Source: Legionella clemsonensis
Lineage (GTDB): Bacteria > Pseudomonadota > Gammaproteobacteria > Legionellales > Legionellaceae
Direction: 5' to 3'
DNA: 64,000 bases
NCBI RefSeq assembly: GCF_002240035.1
Contig: NZ_CP016397.1
Coordinates: 1,036,001-1,100,000, forward strand
The notes under the pieces were generated by a model. The model had not been told where the DNA came from and did not search any database. It was given only the letters and a program-made list of their open reading frames with translations. This document shows, in pieces, positions 40,370 through 50,975 of the stretch. Within the stretch, counting starts at the first letter, position 1; every line of letters starts with the position of its first letter. The position numbers and the translations under genes are program-made.

Positions 40370-41698
40370 TTATCCTTTTATGTTGATTATTTCGCAATTT
40401 AAACTGCCGTGAGCCAAGCGTACATTGATTAAATCACCTTTATTTACTTGAGAACTGTTGTAGATGATTTTTTTACCTATTGTAGCAATCGCATATCCCC
40501 TATCCAGTGTAGCTAATGGGCTTACGGCATGCAATGTTGCAAGTTTTGCAGTAAAACATTGTTTTAATCCAGCTATCTTGGCCGCCATAAAAGTTATCAA
40601 CTGTTGCTCAAGAGACAATAATTGACTCCGGCTTTGATTTAATAACAATTGAGGATTGTTGGCTTGTAATTTAGCGAACAATAAAGCTAGTCGACTTTTA
40701 TTTTTTTGCAGTAAATTCTGCATTGCTTGATAGAGTTGACGCTCTAAAAAATCAACAGCTTGCCAATGTTTGGCGATTAGTTGTTGTGGAGATAAAATTT
40801 TGGCCACTTTACTGGACAGGAGAAGCTGTTTATGTTGTGTAAATCGACCCATGAGGGAAATTACCCGGCGTTCCAGTATCTGCAATGCGGTTATCAATTC
40901 CAGTTGATTTGGAGTGACCGCTTCAGCAGCAGCTGTGGGGGTGGCTGCTCTTAAATCTGCAACAAAATCAGCAATGGTAAAATCGGTCTCATGCCCAATA
41001 CCTGTTACAACAGGAATTGTACTTTTGCTGATCGCCAACGCCAATTCTTCATTATTAAAAGCCCACAAGTCTTCGATACTACCACCACCCCTGGCTAAAA
41101 TGAGCACGTCTGCCTGATTATCCTGGTTTGCTCTACTGATGGCTCTAATAAGCTGCTTTGCTGCTTCTTTGCCTTGCACCTCGCTTGCATAAATTTTTAC
41201 TATAGCCAGGGGATAACGTCTTGCCAAAGTAGTAATAATATCTTGTAATGCAGCACCAGTTGACGAGGTAATGATGCCAATTACTGACGGGAAGCGGGGG
41301 ATTTCTTTTTTTCTTTCAGCGTTAAATAAGCCTTGTGACTGGAGTTTGGCTTTTAATGCTTCAAATTGTCGGTAAAGTTCTCCCAAACCTGCATCACTTA
41401 AGGAGTGAACAATAAGTTGGTAATCCCCTCGAGCTTCATAAAGACTTAATTTTCCTTGGGCCAAAACCTGTTGTCCGTCTTTAAACTGCTTACTTTCTGG
41501 CGAATGATGATTGCGGAAATAAACACAGCGTAACTGTGCTGAGGCATCTTTTAAGGTAAAGTAAAAATGGCCGGAGCTTGGTTTGCTTAAATTCGATAAT
41601 TCACCAAGAACCACTACCTCGCCAACTTCATTTTCTAACCAAAAGCGAATTTGTCGATTGAGTTGACTGACGGTAAGAGCTGGTAAATCTGGTTGCAT
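40370..41698 (-). CDS. xseA: Exodeoxyribonuclease VII large subunit
   Basis: Degrades single-stranded DNA together with XseB. 442 residues. The N-terminal OB-fold shows LTVSQLNRQIRFWLENEVGEVVVLGELSNL and SGHFYFTLKDASAQLRCVYF. The nuclease core shows FPSVIGIITSSTGAALQDI, DVLILARGGGSIEDLWAFN and PVVTGIGHETDFTIADFVADLRAATPTAAAE. A helical XseB-binding tail ends with DRGYAIA. The frame extends to a GTG at 41707; ATG 41698 is preferred, though neither has a strong ribosome-binding site. xseB is not in the window. Confidence 0.97.
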   Translation of the reverse strand: MQPDLPALTVSQLNRQIRFWLENEVGEVVVLGELSNLSKPSSGHFYFTLKDASAQLRCVYFRNHHSPESKQFKDGQQVLAQGKLSLYEARGDYQLIVHSLSDAGLGELYRQFEALKAKLQSQGLFNAERKKEIPRFPSVIGIITSSTGAALQDIITTLARRYPLAIVKIYASEVQGKEAAKQLIRAISRANQDNQADVLILARGGGSIEDLWAFNNEELALAISKSTIPVVTGIGHETDFTIADFVADLRAATPTAAAEAVTPNQLELITALQILERRVISLMGRFTQHKQLLLSSKVAKILSPQQLIAKHWQAVDFLERQLYQAMQNLLQKNKSRLALLFAKLQANNPQLLLNQSRSQLLSLEQQLITFMAAKIAGLKQCFTAKLATLHAVSPLATLDRGYAIATIGKKIIYNSSQVNKGDLINVRLAHGSLNCEIINIKG

Positions 41699-41785
41699 GA
41701 TAATCACTGAAAGAGGAAAACGTATGATTTTATCAATAAACTTGATAGGAAAAATAGTTTTCGCTACTTGCTGTCCTTTACGCGC

Positions 41786-44700
41786 TTAATGTAAAGCCTT
41801 GTCTGAAACAGGCATGCCATTTTTTAAAACGACGTGCTTGCCTGAAAAGGCGGGAATACGTTCACCGGGCAGGATAATTCCTATTAAATTGAGTGGGTCT
41901 ACAGCAGAGATGCAGATGGCTTGTTCACCAGGCGATTTCTTTTTAATGCTTCGTAGAGAATCAACCGCATAAGGTAGAGCAAATTGTTCACCAAGAAAAC
42001 CGCTAACAAAGCGACCACCTCTAATTTCTCCCTGTGCTTCCAAACGTCGGAATGCAATTAACAAATCTCGCCAGACAGGAATGATTCTTTCTCGCGCAAG
42101 CAATTCGCGGAAACAGATGCCATAGCGTTTTAGTAGAACCCAACAGATTGCCTCAAGCCGTTTATCCTTATCCAAAGTTTTGGTGGATTTTAGTAAAGAC
42201 CATCTACCCGTTGATTGTCTGAATACATGACGGTTTCTCCTGCCCAGGCGTCGGTGAGGATCAATTAAGGCGCGCAAATTGTCAAAACCATCTGCAGTAA
42301 TCAAGCCAGCTGAGACTAATTCCCACAGACCTCTTTCAATCTCAGCTTTTAAATGATGAACGTCTTGAACGATATCAATAAAAAAAGAAGCGCCATTTTC
42401 CTTTAAATAATAATAAATGGCTTGGGCAACAGTGCTTAAAACAGGTATTATCTCTTCTTCCAACTGTGGTCTGGCAGGTATCCAGGCTGCTTCTTCTCGA
42501 GCAAAAAATGTAATAGGTGCAACGCTGGTCGGTATGACACGTTTAGGTTTTAAAGCGTCTATATGTTCTAAGCGTTCTTGGGCTGATAAGGCAGGGTGGG
42601 GTGATAAACGCCCCCAACCCACGACCCCCATCAGACACAGTCGATCAAGCATATCTGAAGTATAATTTTTGATTCGTTTGGCAAAAATTTGTTTTTCCCA
42701 CGCATTGGCAGGAATTTCATAGCCTTGCATTTGCTTGATAATTTCCAGTAAACCCTGTTCACCATTTAGCTGTGTTCCCGGCATAATATGTTGCCAAATA
42801 GTTAACCAGTTCATGAATTGAGCTGCACTGACTGGTTCTATTTCTTTGCGTAATTTCCCCAGAGTTAAGCTGTGAATCCTTGCCAGTAGGCGTCGATCAC
42901 ACCACTCCAGCACAGGTTGATTCACTCTAAAATGACCACGCAGAATAGAGCCTGTTGATTCAAGCGTAAGCAATGCCTGTTCTATCTCAGCTTGCTCAAG
43001 CCAAAGGATTGCAGTTAATTCAACCACGTTCATAGGACCTAAATGTTGCAGCCAACCTCTTATCATATGAACAATAGCCTCTTCACGCTCTACGGTTTTT
43101 TCTTCAATGGCTGCCAGTGATGTTGAAAAGGCTGCATTGGGATAAATCTTAAGAAAGGTGTATTTTTTTTCAGTGGCAACCCAGAATATTTTATCATGAA
43201 CAGAGGCTTTGCCTGCGCGGCCTTGAGCCGTTAGTTGTTCAAAAAAAATGTTCCATTCACCAGTAATGCGTTGATGTTCATTCAAATGCATATCAGCAGG
43301 CAAGGCAATTAGGCTCTGCAGAGTATCATGTAATTCATCAACATTTCTAATATCAGGCCATGCTTGTTTTTGCACTTCAGTTATCGCTGTGGGCTCTAAA
43401 GCACCTACCTCTCGTAAAAGCGAATCAGGCAAGACACGACGCATCTCGACTGCTCGCGCTCTTCTCTCTTCCAGGGGAGCATCGTCAAGAAATGCATAGG
43501 GATTGGCACTCAGTATTTCATGTGAAAATACGGAAGGCACCGGTGTATCAACTGCTAAACATTGAATTTCTTCTTCGATGATACCTGAAAGAAGCCTGCC
43601 GAAGCCCTCCATATCCAATGCTTCTGTTAATATGTCTTTCATCGTTTCAATAATCAAAGGATGCTCTGGGAGGTTGATATCTTGTCCAGCGAGATTGTCC
43701 TGACAGGCAGCAGCATCGGGAAACACTGCGGCTAGCAGATCATCAGAAAGCATGCGTAAAATGTTAGGCGGCATCTTTCTCCCGTTGCGAAAGCGAACCA
43801 AAGCCAGTGCTCTCGTTGCAACCCATCGCCAGCGTGTGGTGAACAGCGGAGATTGTAAAACAGCTTGAGTGAGTACATCGACAATGGTATTAGGATGCAA
43901 AAAATTAAATATATCAATTAGTGGAAAACTATGTTGTTCTGCCAGTGAAATAATAATGCCATCATCTGTTGCAGCAGCTTGTAGTTCAAAATTAAAAGAG
44001 CGACAAAAGCGCTTCCTCAAGGCTAAGCCCCAGGCTTTATTAATTCTTGCGCCGAAGGGGGAATGAATAACAAGCTGCATTCCTCCCGACTCATCAAAAA
44101 AACGTTCCGCGATAACCATTTTCTGTGTTGGAACACTTCCTAAAACAGCACGTCCTTCCAGAATATATTCTATCAATTGTTCTGCGCCAGCATCACTTAC
44201 ACCGCATTGTTCTTTTAACCAGTGAACAGTCCGTAGAGCATCAGGCTGTTTTGAAATTTCTTCTACTGGAGATAGGGTTAGAGGAAGCATTTCATGGAGT
44301 GTCTGTCGTAAATCGGACACTTGAAAGGAAAGTTCGTCAGTTCTCGGTGGTGCTTCTCCCCGCCAGAAGGGAACACTCGGTGGCGCACCGTGGGCATCTT
44401 CAACCAGTACGCGACCTTTAGCGCTTTCTACACGCTTAATTTTCCATGACGTAGTGCCCAGCAAAATAATATCCCCTCGGTTACTTTCAACGGCAAAGTC
44501 TTCATCAAGTGTACCCACCATCACTTCATTGGGTTCGGCAACAACTGTAAATAAACCGTTTTCTGGAATAGCACCACCGCTTGTAATTGCCGTTAAGCGA
44601 CTACCTCGTCGACCTTTAATTATCCCATTAACCCGATCACGAAAAAGATAAGCGCTATAGCGGCCACGTGAACCAGCAATACCCTCGGCTAACATCTCCA

Positions 44701-46063
44701 AGACCTCATCAAATTGCTCACGTGAGAGATTTTTATAAGGAAAACTTTTGGTTATTAATTCATAAAGCTTCCTTTCATCCCACTCATCCGCTGCACAAGC
44801 GGCAACAATTTGTTGAGCTAAAATATCCAAGGGCGCTTCAGGAATAGTAAGTTGATCTAATTCTTTTTCACGTATAGCTCGAACCAGAGCCGCACATTCT
44901 AAAAGTTCATTGCGTGTAGTGGCAAAAATTTTACCTCTTGAAATGGCGCCATGCCAATGGCCGGCACGACCAATGCGTTGCAAAGCAACTGAAATCGAGC
45001 GAGGAGAGCCTATTTGGCACACTAAATCAATGGTACCAATATCAATTCCCAATTCTAAAGAAGCGGTAGCTACAAGTGCTTTTAACTCGCCATTTTTTAG
45101 TCGTGTTTCAGCCGTTAATCGTAATTTGCGCGACAAACTCCCATGGTGAGCTGCTACCAAATCTTGCCCCAAGCGCTCAGCCAGATGATGGGCCACTCTT
45201 TCGGCCAAGCGTCTAGTATTAACAAAAATTAATGTTGAACGATTTTGTCGAGCTAGAATAGCCAGACGAGTATAAATTTCATCCCACAGTTCATTCGAGG
45301 CCACAGGCGCCAGCTCACTAGAGGGAACTTCAATATGCAGCTCAAGTTCACGCATATGTCCAATGTTAATCATTCTCGGTTGTGGACGGTTATTGCCGGT
45401 AAGAAAATTGGCAACAAGCGCTATCGGTTTTTGCGTGGCTGACAAACCAATCCGCACGGGAGATTTTAAGGTTAACGCTTCAAGGCGCTCCAACGATAAC
45501 GATAAATGCGTTCCGCGCTTATTATTTGCAAGCGCATGAATTTCATCAACAATCACTGTTTTAACGTCTTTGAGAATGGCACGACTTTTCTCAGCAGTCA
45601 GCAGTAAGTAAAATGATTCCGGCGTTGTAACTAAAATATGAGGTGGTTTTTTTAACATTGCTTGTCTTTCACGAGAGAGAGTATCGCCAGTTCGCACAGC
45701 CACTTGAATCTCTTCCATAGGATAGCCTTGCTCTCTACCAAGCTTCATAATTTCATCCAAAGGACCTAAAAGATTTTTTTGCACATCATTGGTTAGCGCT
45801 TTTAAAGGTGAAATATACAAAACCTGCGTCTGATTCGTTAATTCTTTTGTGAGTGATTGCCGGATCAGCTGATCAATACAAACTAGGAAGGCAGCAAAAG
45901 TTTTTCCTGAACCTGTGGGTGCAGAAATTAAGGTGGTTTTGTCTGCTAAAATTTGCGGCCAACCTTGTTCTTGCGGTTCAGTGGGTAGCGTAAATTTTTT
46001 GACGAACCATTCTTGAATCAGGGGATGAGCCCATGCAAGACTGTCAGGATAAATAGAATTCAT
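41786..46063 (-). CDS. ATP-dependent helicase of the Lhr family
   Basis: 1425-residue SF2 helicase. Motif I is SAPTGSGKTFAAFLVCID, motif Ia SPLKALTNDVQKNL, motif II VDEIHALANNKRG, motif III GLSATQKP, then LVATASLELGIDIGTIDLVCQIGSPRSISVALQRIGRAGHW. A long C-terminal region holds the winged-helix module and the Lhr-C domains. Lhr acts as a 3'-5' DNA helicase and has been linked to DNA repair; some Lhr-family proteins also remodel RNA:DNA hybrids. The genome neighbourhood (rtcB, archease) suggests a repair role, by inference. ATG 46063 starts 47 bases after rtcB ends. Confidence 0.94.
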   Translation of the reverse strand: MNSIYPDSLAWAHPLIQEWFVKKFTLPTEPQEQGWPQILADKTTLISAPTGSGKTFAAFLVCIDQLIRQSLTKELTNQTQVLYISPLKALTNDVQKNLLGPLDEIMKLGREQGYPMEEIQVAVRTGDTLSRERQAMLKKPPHILVTTPESFYLLLTAEKSRAILKDVKTVIVDEIHALANNKRGTHLSLSLERLEALTLKSPVRIGLSATQKPIALVANFLTGNNRPQPRMINIGHMRELELHIEVPSSELAPVASNELWDEIYTRLAILARQNRSTLIFVNTRRLAERVAHHLAERLGQDLVAAHHGSLSRKLRLTAETRLKNGELKALVATASLELGIDIGTIDLVCQIGSPRSISVALQRIGRAGHWHGAISRGKIFATTRNELLECAALVRAIREKELDQLTIPEAPLDILAQQIVAACAADEWDERKLYELITKSFPYKNLSREQFDEVLEMLAEGIAGSRGRYSAYLFRDRVNGIIKGRRGSRLTAITSGGAIPENGLFTVVAEPNEVMVGTLDEDFAVESNRGDIILLGTTSWKIKRVESAKGRVLVEDAHGAPPSVPFWRGEAPPRTDELSFQVSDLRQTLHEMLPLTLSPVEEISKQPDALRTVHWLKEQCGVSDAGAEQLIEYILEGRAVLGSVPTQKMVIAERFFDESGGMQLVIHSPFGARINKAWGLALRKRFCRSFNFELQAAATDDGIIISLAEQHSFPLIDIFNFLHPNTIVDVLTQAVLQSPLFTTRWRWVATRALALVRFRNGRKMPPNILRMLSDDLLAAVFPDAAACQDNLAGQDINLPEHPLIIETMKDILTEALDMEGFGRLLSGIIEEEIQCLAVDTPVPSVFSHEILSANPYAFLDDAPLEERRARAVEMRRVLPDSLLREVGALEPTAITEVQKQAWPDIRNVDELHDTLQSLIALPADMHLNEHQRITGEWNIFFEQLTAQGRAGKASVHDKIFWVATEKKYTFLKIYPNAAFSTSLAAIEEKTVEREEAIVHMIRGWLQHLGPMNVVELTAILWLEQAEIEQALLTLESTGSILRGHFRVNQPVLEWCDRRLLARIHSLTLGKLRKEIEPVSAAQFMNWLTIWQHIMPGTQLNGEQGLLEIIKQMQGYEIPANAWEKQIFAKRIKNYTSDMLDRLCLMGVVGWGRLSPHPALSAQERLEHIDALKPKRVIPTSVAPITFFAREEAAWIPARPQLEEEIIPVLSTVAQAIYYYLKENGASFFIDIVQDVHHLKAEIERGLWELVSAGLITADGFDNLRALIDPHRRLGRRNRHVFRQSTGRWSLLKSTKTLDKDKRLEAICWVLLKRYGICFRELLARERIIPVWRDLLIAFRRLEAQGEIRGGRFVSGFLGEQFALPYAVDSLRSIKKKSPGEQAICISAVDPLNLIGIILPGERIPAFSGKHVVLKNGMPVSDKALH

Positions 46064-46110
46064 AGTTTACAGTATATGCAAAATTCATAAAGATAGATAA
46101 AGATAATGAC

Positions 46111-47526
46111 TTAGCCTTTAATACAGGCTAAGGGTTTTAAAAAGGCTACGCGTCGCGCCAGATTAGCCAACTCCGTTGCCTCAACCACTTTATGAACGTC
46201 TTTATAAGCGCCAGGAGCTTCTTCTGCAATACCACGCATAGAATAACTGCGAATATAAATACCCTCATTTTTTAATTGATCAACCAGTGCTCTCCCTTGC
46301 CAATGTTTTAATGCTTGTCTACGACTCATTTGGCGACCAGCCCCATGACAGGCCGAAGCAAAGGCATGATTATCAGTGTTACCTGCCAGAATAAAAGAAC
46401 CTGTTCCCATACTGCCACCGATACATACCGGTTGTCCTACTGTTTTATAGCGCTGAGGTAAAGAGGGATGTAATGGCCCGAAAGCACGGGTTGCTCCTTT
46501 ACGATGAATATAAATTTCTGTCTCTTTACCCTGAACCACATGTTTTTCCTTTTTGCAAGTATTGTGGGATACGTCGAATAAAGTCTCGAGTTTAGCCTCA
46601 GGTATCACACTGGCAACCGCTTCACGTGTTAAATGCACAATAATTTGTCGGTTGGCTAAGGCACAATTAATACCTGCACACATCGCTCCAAGATATTGCT
46701 GACCCTCGTTGGACAGAATGGGAGCGCAAGCAAGTTCTCGATCAGGTAAATGAAGGTTTAATTTTTGTGCTACTTTGGCCAAAGTGACTAAATAATCTGA
46801 ACCAATTTGATGACCTAATCCTCGTGAGCCACAATGAATAGCAATGAGAATTTGCTTTTCCCGAAGACCAAAAGCCTCGGCGGCTTTTTGATCATAAATT
46901 TGCTTAACGACCTGTATTTCCAAATAATGATTACCCGAGCCTAATGTCCCCATTTCTTGCAGTTGTCGTTTTTTGGCATGTTCAGAGACATGATGAGGTT
47001 GTGCTCCAGCCATGCAACCCTTTTCTTCCACATAGGGTAAATCGTCATCAATACCATAGCCACGATTAACGGCCCATTTGGCACCACCGTACATTACTTC
47101 ATCCAACTCCTGCATCGATAAATGCAATTTACCGGTGGAGCCGACGCCAGAGGGAACCTGTTTAAATAATTGCTCAGCCAGTTCCTCAAGATGGGGTAAG
47201 ATATCATTAAGAGAAAGGTTAGTGCGTAAGCAACGAATGCCACAGGAAATATCAAATCCTACGCCGCCAGCTGAAATAATCCCACCTTTATCCGCATCAA
47301 ATGCAGCAACGCCACCTATAGGAAAGCCATAGCCCCAGTGAGCATCCGGCATTGTCATTGCCTTGCCAACAAGTCCTGGAAGATTGGCTACATTAACAAT
47401 TTGTTGGCGTACTTTTTCATCCATTGCGGCAATAAGTTCGTAGGTGCCATACATCACTACAGCGTCAGGTTTTTCAACAGGAGCCCACCGGTAATCATCA
47501 ATTTGTTTGATTCGGGTCATATCCAT
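46111..47526 (-). CDS. rtcB: RNA ligase RtcB
   Basis: GTP- and Mn-dependent ligase that joins 2',3'-cyclic phosphate (or 3'-phosphate) ends to 5'-OH RNA ends. 471 residues. Motifs include MPDAHWGYGFPIGGVAAF, GGVGFDISCGIRCLRT with the metal-binding Cys, GTLGSGNHYLEIQ, AIHCGSRGLGHQ and FDVSHNTCKKEKH, then the guanylylated-His segment near the C-terminus (ASACHGAGRQMSRRQA). GGAGGA touches an ATG at 47535, which is too close; ATG 47526 (or 47520) is better spaced and chosen. It lies 24 bases downstream of the archease gene. Confidence 0.97.
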   Translation of the reverse strand: MDMTRIKQIDDYRWAPVEKPDAVVMYGTYELIAAMDEKVRQQIVNVANLPGLVGKAMTMPDAHWGYGFPIGGVAAFDADKGGIISAGGVGFDISCGIRCLRTNLSLNDILPHLEELAEQLFKQVPSGVGSTGKLHLSMQELDEVMYGGAKWAVNRGYGIDDDLPYVEEKGCMAGAQPHHVSEHAKKRQLQEMGTLGSGNHYLEIQVVKQIYDQKAAEAFGLREKQILIAIHCGSRGLGHQIGSDYLVTLAKVAQKLNLHLPDRELACAPILSNEGQQYLGAMCAGINCALANRQIIVHLTREAVASVIPEAKLETLFDVSHNTCKKEKHVVQGKETEIYIHRKGATRAFGPLHPSLPQRYKTVGQPVCIGGSMGTGSFILAGNTDNHAFASACHGAGRQMSRRQALKHWQGRALVDQLKNEGIYIRSYSMRGIAEEAPGAYKDVHKVVEATELANLARRVAFLKPLACIKG

Positions 47527-47550
47527 AACGATCATTCCTCCGTTGTTTTG

Positions 47551-47964
47551 TTAAACATCAACTACACATTGAGCTTCCCATTGTTCTTCTATTTGTTTAA
47601 CGGATAACATTGTTAATGTAGCCCCTTTCACATCAATTCCTCGCTCAATGTCTTCATGCCATACCTCTCCTTGAGCGTGTGCACTCCAATGAACCCCGTT
47701 TCTTGTAACTTTAAACTTACAGAGGATTAAATGATTGGCCTGTGCATTTGCAATGAGTAAATTAAGCCAGGTTACCAAAGCCAATTCTGGGTCAGCCTCT
47801 TCAAATTGAAAGGCCAGGGATTTTTGGGCAGAGATCCGGGACAAATCGCCCATTAATGCAAACATTGCTTCTGCTGCTTGTTCAAAACTCTGCTCCAAAG
47901 TAGAGCCTCTGCCGATAATACCTATATCTGCATCGTGGTCAAAATAATTTTGATCAGTGATCAT
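47551..47964 (-). CDS. Archease, RtcB activator
   Basis: A 137-residue protein of the archease family, which promotes guanylylation of RtcB and multiple turnover. Motifs are FDHDADIGIIGRGSTLEQSFEQAAEAM, LVTWLNLLIANAQANHLI with the metal-binding acidic region, and GIDVKGATLTMLSVKQ with the conserved Lys. The arrangement archease-rtcB, 24 bases apart, is the usual bacterial pairing. No RtcR regulator or RtcA cyclase gene is adjacent, so control differs from the E. coli rtcBA operon. Confidence 0.94.
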   Translation of the reverse strand: MITDQNYFDHDADIGIIGRGSTLEQSFEQAAEAMFALMGDLSRISAQKSLAFQFEEADPELALVTWLNLLIANAQANHLILCKFKVTRNGVHWSAHAQGEVWHEDIERGIDVKGATLTMLSVKQIEEQWEAQCVVDV

Positions 47965-48065
47965 AATTTATCCTATTGAGATTTTTACAAGCAATAAGTG
48001 GTCTTACGTCCATTTAAGACCCTACAATAAACTATTATTGCGGTTAAGGAGATAGAGATAAAATT

Positions 48066-49007
48066 TTAATAATTATTGGGTAATGCAAAATGCCAATTCA
48101 TTGCTTTGGACAATTCTTCCAACATAATTTCCCCGCGAATGCTATTTCCTTTAAGATTTACCCGCGGACTTAGAACAGCAATCCCTGCTTTTCCAGGTAC
48201 CACCGCAATCGTATAACCAGATACACCACTCTTAGCGGGCATGCCTGTCTTCACCATATGTGTTCCTGTTTCATCGTATAAACCGCAAGTCGCCATAATA
48301 GCAAGTGTAATTTTGCACGTTTCCAGAGAGAGTACTTGCTCCCCTGTGACAGGGTCTTTACCTGCATTAGCGAGCAGCGTGGGCAAATAAAGCATTTGCT
48401 CGAGCATCGCCTCATAAGAGCAGAGTGTAAAATACAGATCCAGGGTTTCATTAATTCCTGCGCCTAAATTATTTCTGCTTTTTAATAAATAGGCGAGTGA
48501 ACGATTGCGATCGCCTGTGCGTTTCTCAGAGGCGAAAACGAGTGGATTAATGCTAAGACGTTGATTAAAAAGTTTTAGTACCCAATGCTCTAGCCAGGCA
48601 AATTGCTGCTCTCCGATTCCTGGAATATGAGAACATAATGTGATTGCACCTGCGTTAAGCATAGGGTTTGAAGGCTTAGGCCCAAATTGCTCAAGTCGAG
48701 TAATTGAGGCAAAATCATCTCCGGAAGGTTCTACTTTAACCCACTCAAAAAGTTGATTGGCGCCAAATTCTTCGAGTAATCCAATAAGCGTAATCATTTT
48801 ACCAGTACTTTGTAGAGTTACAGGCGCTAATGGTTGATTACTGAAAGATACTGTTTCACCGCCTAGGGGATGAACTGCTATAGCTGTAATATCTTTATTA
48901 ACATTTGCCAACTCAGGAATATAGTTCGCTGTATCACCTTCCTGACTAAGTTCTGCTTTGCCTACTAGTTGTTCCAAGAGTTCAACAGTTATTTTGTTCT
49001 CGGTCAT
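48066..49007 (-). CDS. glsA: Glutaminase A
   Basis: Hydrolyses glutamine to glutamate and ammonia. 313 residues with the serine beta-lactamase-like fold. VTLQSTGKMITLIGLLEEFG carries the catalytic S-x-x-K (S, T, G, K). Other family motifs are GPKPSNPMLNAGAITLCSHI, a SLAYLLKSRNNLG region with the Tyr, and the C-terminal KSGVSGYTIAVVPGKAGIAVLSPRVN. Bacterial glutaminases of this type can support acid resistance. Single gene, with a 100-base gap to archease on one side and 158 bases to trpC on the other. Confidence 0.95.
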   Translation of the reverse strand: MTENKITVELLEQLVGKAELSQEGDTANYIPELANVNKDITAIAVHPLGGETVSFSNQPLAPVTLQSTGKMITLIGLLEEFGANQLFEWVKVEPSGDDFASITRLEQFGPKPSNPMLNAGAITLCSHIPGIGEQQFAWLEHWVLKLFNQRLSINPLVFASEKRTGDRNRSLAYLLKSRNNLGAGINETLDLYFTLCSYEAMLEQMLYLPTLLANAGKDPVTGEQVLSLETCKITLAIMATCGLYDETGTHMVKTGMPAKSGVSGYTIAVVPGKAGIAVLSPRVNLKGNSIRGEIMLEELSKAMNWHFALPNNY

Positions 49008-49165
49008 ACTCTCTCAAAAAGAAAAAAAGGGGTTGCATTATGCTAAATTTAGCACAGTAATACAAATAAAAGGGCACATTAAACAGGCTAAACACATCAT
49101 CTACATCGACGTTATACTAGCAAACTGCCACGTGCTTTATGCGCGAAATCCCAGCGTCGCCGCTT

Positions 49166-49960
49166 TCAAGAGGAGGTACTTGAGGTACCGCTGTTTACTA
49201 AAAATTCCCTTAATTTACTTCCAATATCAGGAGCTCTCATTAAACTTTCACCAATAAGAAAACAATGAATATGATGGTCTAACATTAATTGAATGTCTTC
49301 ATGAGTATTAATGCCGCTTTCAGTAATCATTATTTTATTGGCGGGAAGATAGCGAATGAGTTCAATGCTGGTACGAATATCTGTGGTAAAGCTGTGTAAA
49401 CTGCGATTGTTAACCCCTATTAAAGGCGTAGGAAGTTCAAGAGCACGCTGTAACTCCTCATGGGTATGACTTTCTACTAAAACCGCCATACCAAGTTCTT
49501 GTGCTAATTGACAGTAATCTTTGAGTTGATAATCGTCAAGCATGGCAACAATCAGTAAAATACAATCTGCGCCTAAAAAACGACTTTCATAAATTTGATA
49601 GGGGTCAATAATAAAATCTTTGCGTAGTACCGGTAAATGCGAATTTTTTTTAGCGACGGCAATATAGGAGGGATCGCCCTGGAAGAAATCAATGTCAGTA
49701 AGTACAGACAAACAACTGGCACCATTGTCCTCATAGATTTTTGTAATTTCTGCAACATCAAAGTCAGCACGAATTAGCCCCTTACTAGGTGAAGCTTTTT
49801 TAATTTCGGCGATTATAGCGGGTTTATGGTTTTTAAGGGGGGCAATGAAATCTCTAATGGAGGCTATTTCCTGACTTGTTAGTATACCTAAAGGCATCAG
49901 TTGTTTTGCCTTTGCAACTTCCAGCTTTTTATGTTCGCTAATTTTATTAAGGATGCTCAT
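49166..49960 (-). CDS. trpC: Indole-3-glycerol phosphate synthase
   Basis: Ring closure of CdRP in tryptophan synthesis. 264 residues, monofunctional (no fused TrpF). Motifs are [69 protein letters not shown] and [12 protein letters not shown]. The start overlaps the 3' end of trpD by 14 bases. Third gene of trpGDC. Confidence 0.97.
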   Translation of the reverse strand: MSILNKISEHKKLEVAKAKQLMPLGILTSQEIASIRDFIAPLKNHKPAIIAEIKKASPSKGLIRADFDVAEITKIYEDNGASCLSVLTDIDFFQGDPSYIAVAKKNSHLPVLRKDFIIDPYQIYESRFLGADCILLIVAMLDDYQLKDYCQLAQELGMAVLVESHTHEELQRALELPTPLIGVNNRSLHSFTTDIRTSIELIRYLPANKIMITESGINTHEDIQLMLDHHIHCFLIGESLMRAPDIGSKLREFLVNSGTSSTSS

Positions 49961-50975
49961 TTTTTGCCTTCTGAGTTAAATTTTTTAATTGCTCAAATCG
50001 ACGACCAGCCTCACCGCTATCAATAGCTTGTTTTGCTTTCATAATAGCTTCATTAAAACTTAAGGGCACACTTCCACAATAAAGTGCCAGGGCTGCATTT
50101 AATAAAACAATGTCTCGAGCAGGTCCTTGTTGACCCTGCAATACTTCTTCAGCCAAGGCTAGACTTTGAGCTGGAGAGTCCACGATGATTTGATCCAGGG
50201 TAGGGTGATAACAGCCATACTCTTCTGGATTAATGCTCCAATGCTTGTATTGGCCATTGTGATATTCCATGACGTCAGTAACTGCTGAAATACTGACTTC
50301 ATCCATACCATCGCGAGAATTAATAACAAGAACTCGTTGGCTGCCAAGATTAACTAATACTTTAGCCAAAGGTTCAAGCCATTGCTTTGCAAATACACCT
50401 ACAACTTGTTTTTTTACACGAGCCGGGTTGACTAAGGGTCCTAGAAGATTAAATAAGGTGCGAATACCCAGTTGTTGTCTTGCATTGCGCGCATATTGCA
50501 TGGCTTGATGAAAATGTGGAGCAAATAAAAAACTCACATGACATTGATGCATACACTCTTTAAGCTGCTCGTCGGTGAGTTGAAGCTCAAATCCTGCGTG
50601 TAATAATAAATCCGCGCTACCGCTGCGGCTGGAAACGGAGCGGTTACCATGTTTAGCAACGTTGATTCCGGCGGCGGCAACCACAAAACTGCTGATGGTT
50701 GATACATTAAAGGTATTTTTACCATCACCCCCTGTACCTACGATATCAATAAGATTGTCCCCAAGATCAATACAATGTGCCAACTCCATCATGACAGTAG
50801 CGGCAGCAGTTAATTCTTCGATTGTTTCACCTTTTGCACGCATTAATGCAAGAAAAGTTGCTATTTGGACATCGGATAATTCACCCTTCATGCAGGCGTA
50901 CATAATACTTTGCATTTGCGAGGTTGATAAATTTTCACGAGCAATTAACTGTTCGAAAAGTTTATTTGTATTCAT
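49947..50975 (-). CDS. trpD: Anthranilate phosphoribosyltransferase
   Basis: Transfers phosphoribose to anthranilate. 342 residues. The PRPP-binding motif is [17 protein letters not shown] near residue 80, followed by [17 protein letters not shown] and, later, [20 protein letters not shown] and the VVGVF segment. The start overlaps trpG by 14 bases, and the stop overlaps the trpC start, so translation is coupled throughout. Confidence 0.97.
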   Translation of the reverse strand: MNTNKLFEQLIARENLSTSQMQSIMYACMKGELSDVQIATFLALMRAKGETIEELTAAATVMMELAHCIDLGDNLIDIVGTGGDGKNTFNVSTISSFVVAAAGINVAKHGNRSVSSRSGSADLLLHAGFELQLTDEQLKECMHQCHVSFLFAPHFHQAMQYARNARQQLGIRTLFNLLGPLVNPARVKKQVVGVFAKQWLEPLAKVLVNLGSQRVLVINSRDGMDEVSISAVTDVMEYHNGQYKHWSINPEEYGCYHPTLDQIIVDSPAQSLALAEEVLQGQQGPARDIVLLNAALALYCGSVPLSFNEAIMKAKQAIDSGEAGRRFEQLKNLTQKAKNEHP

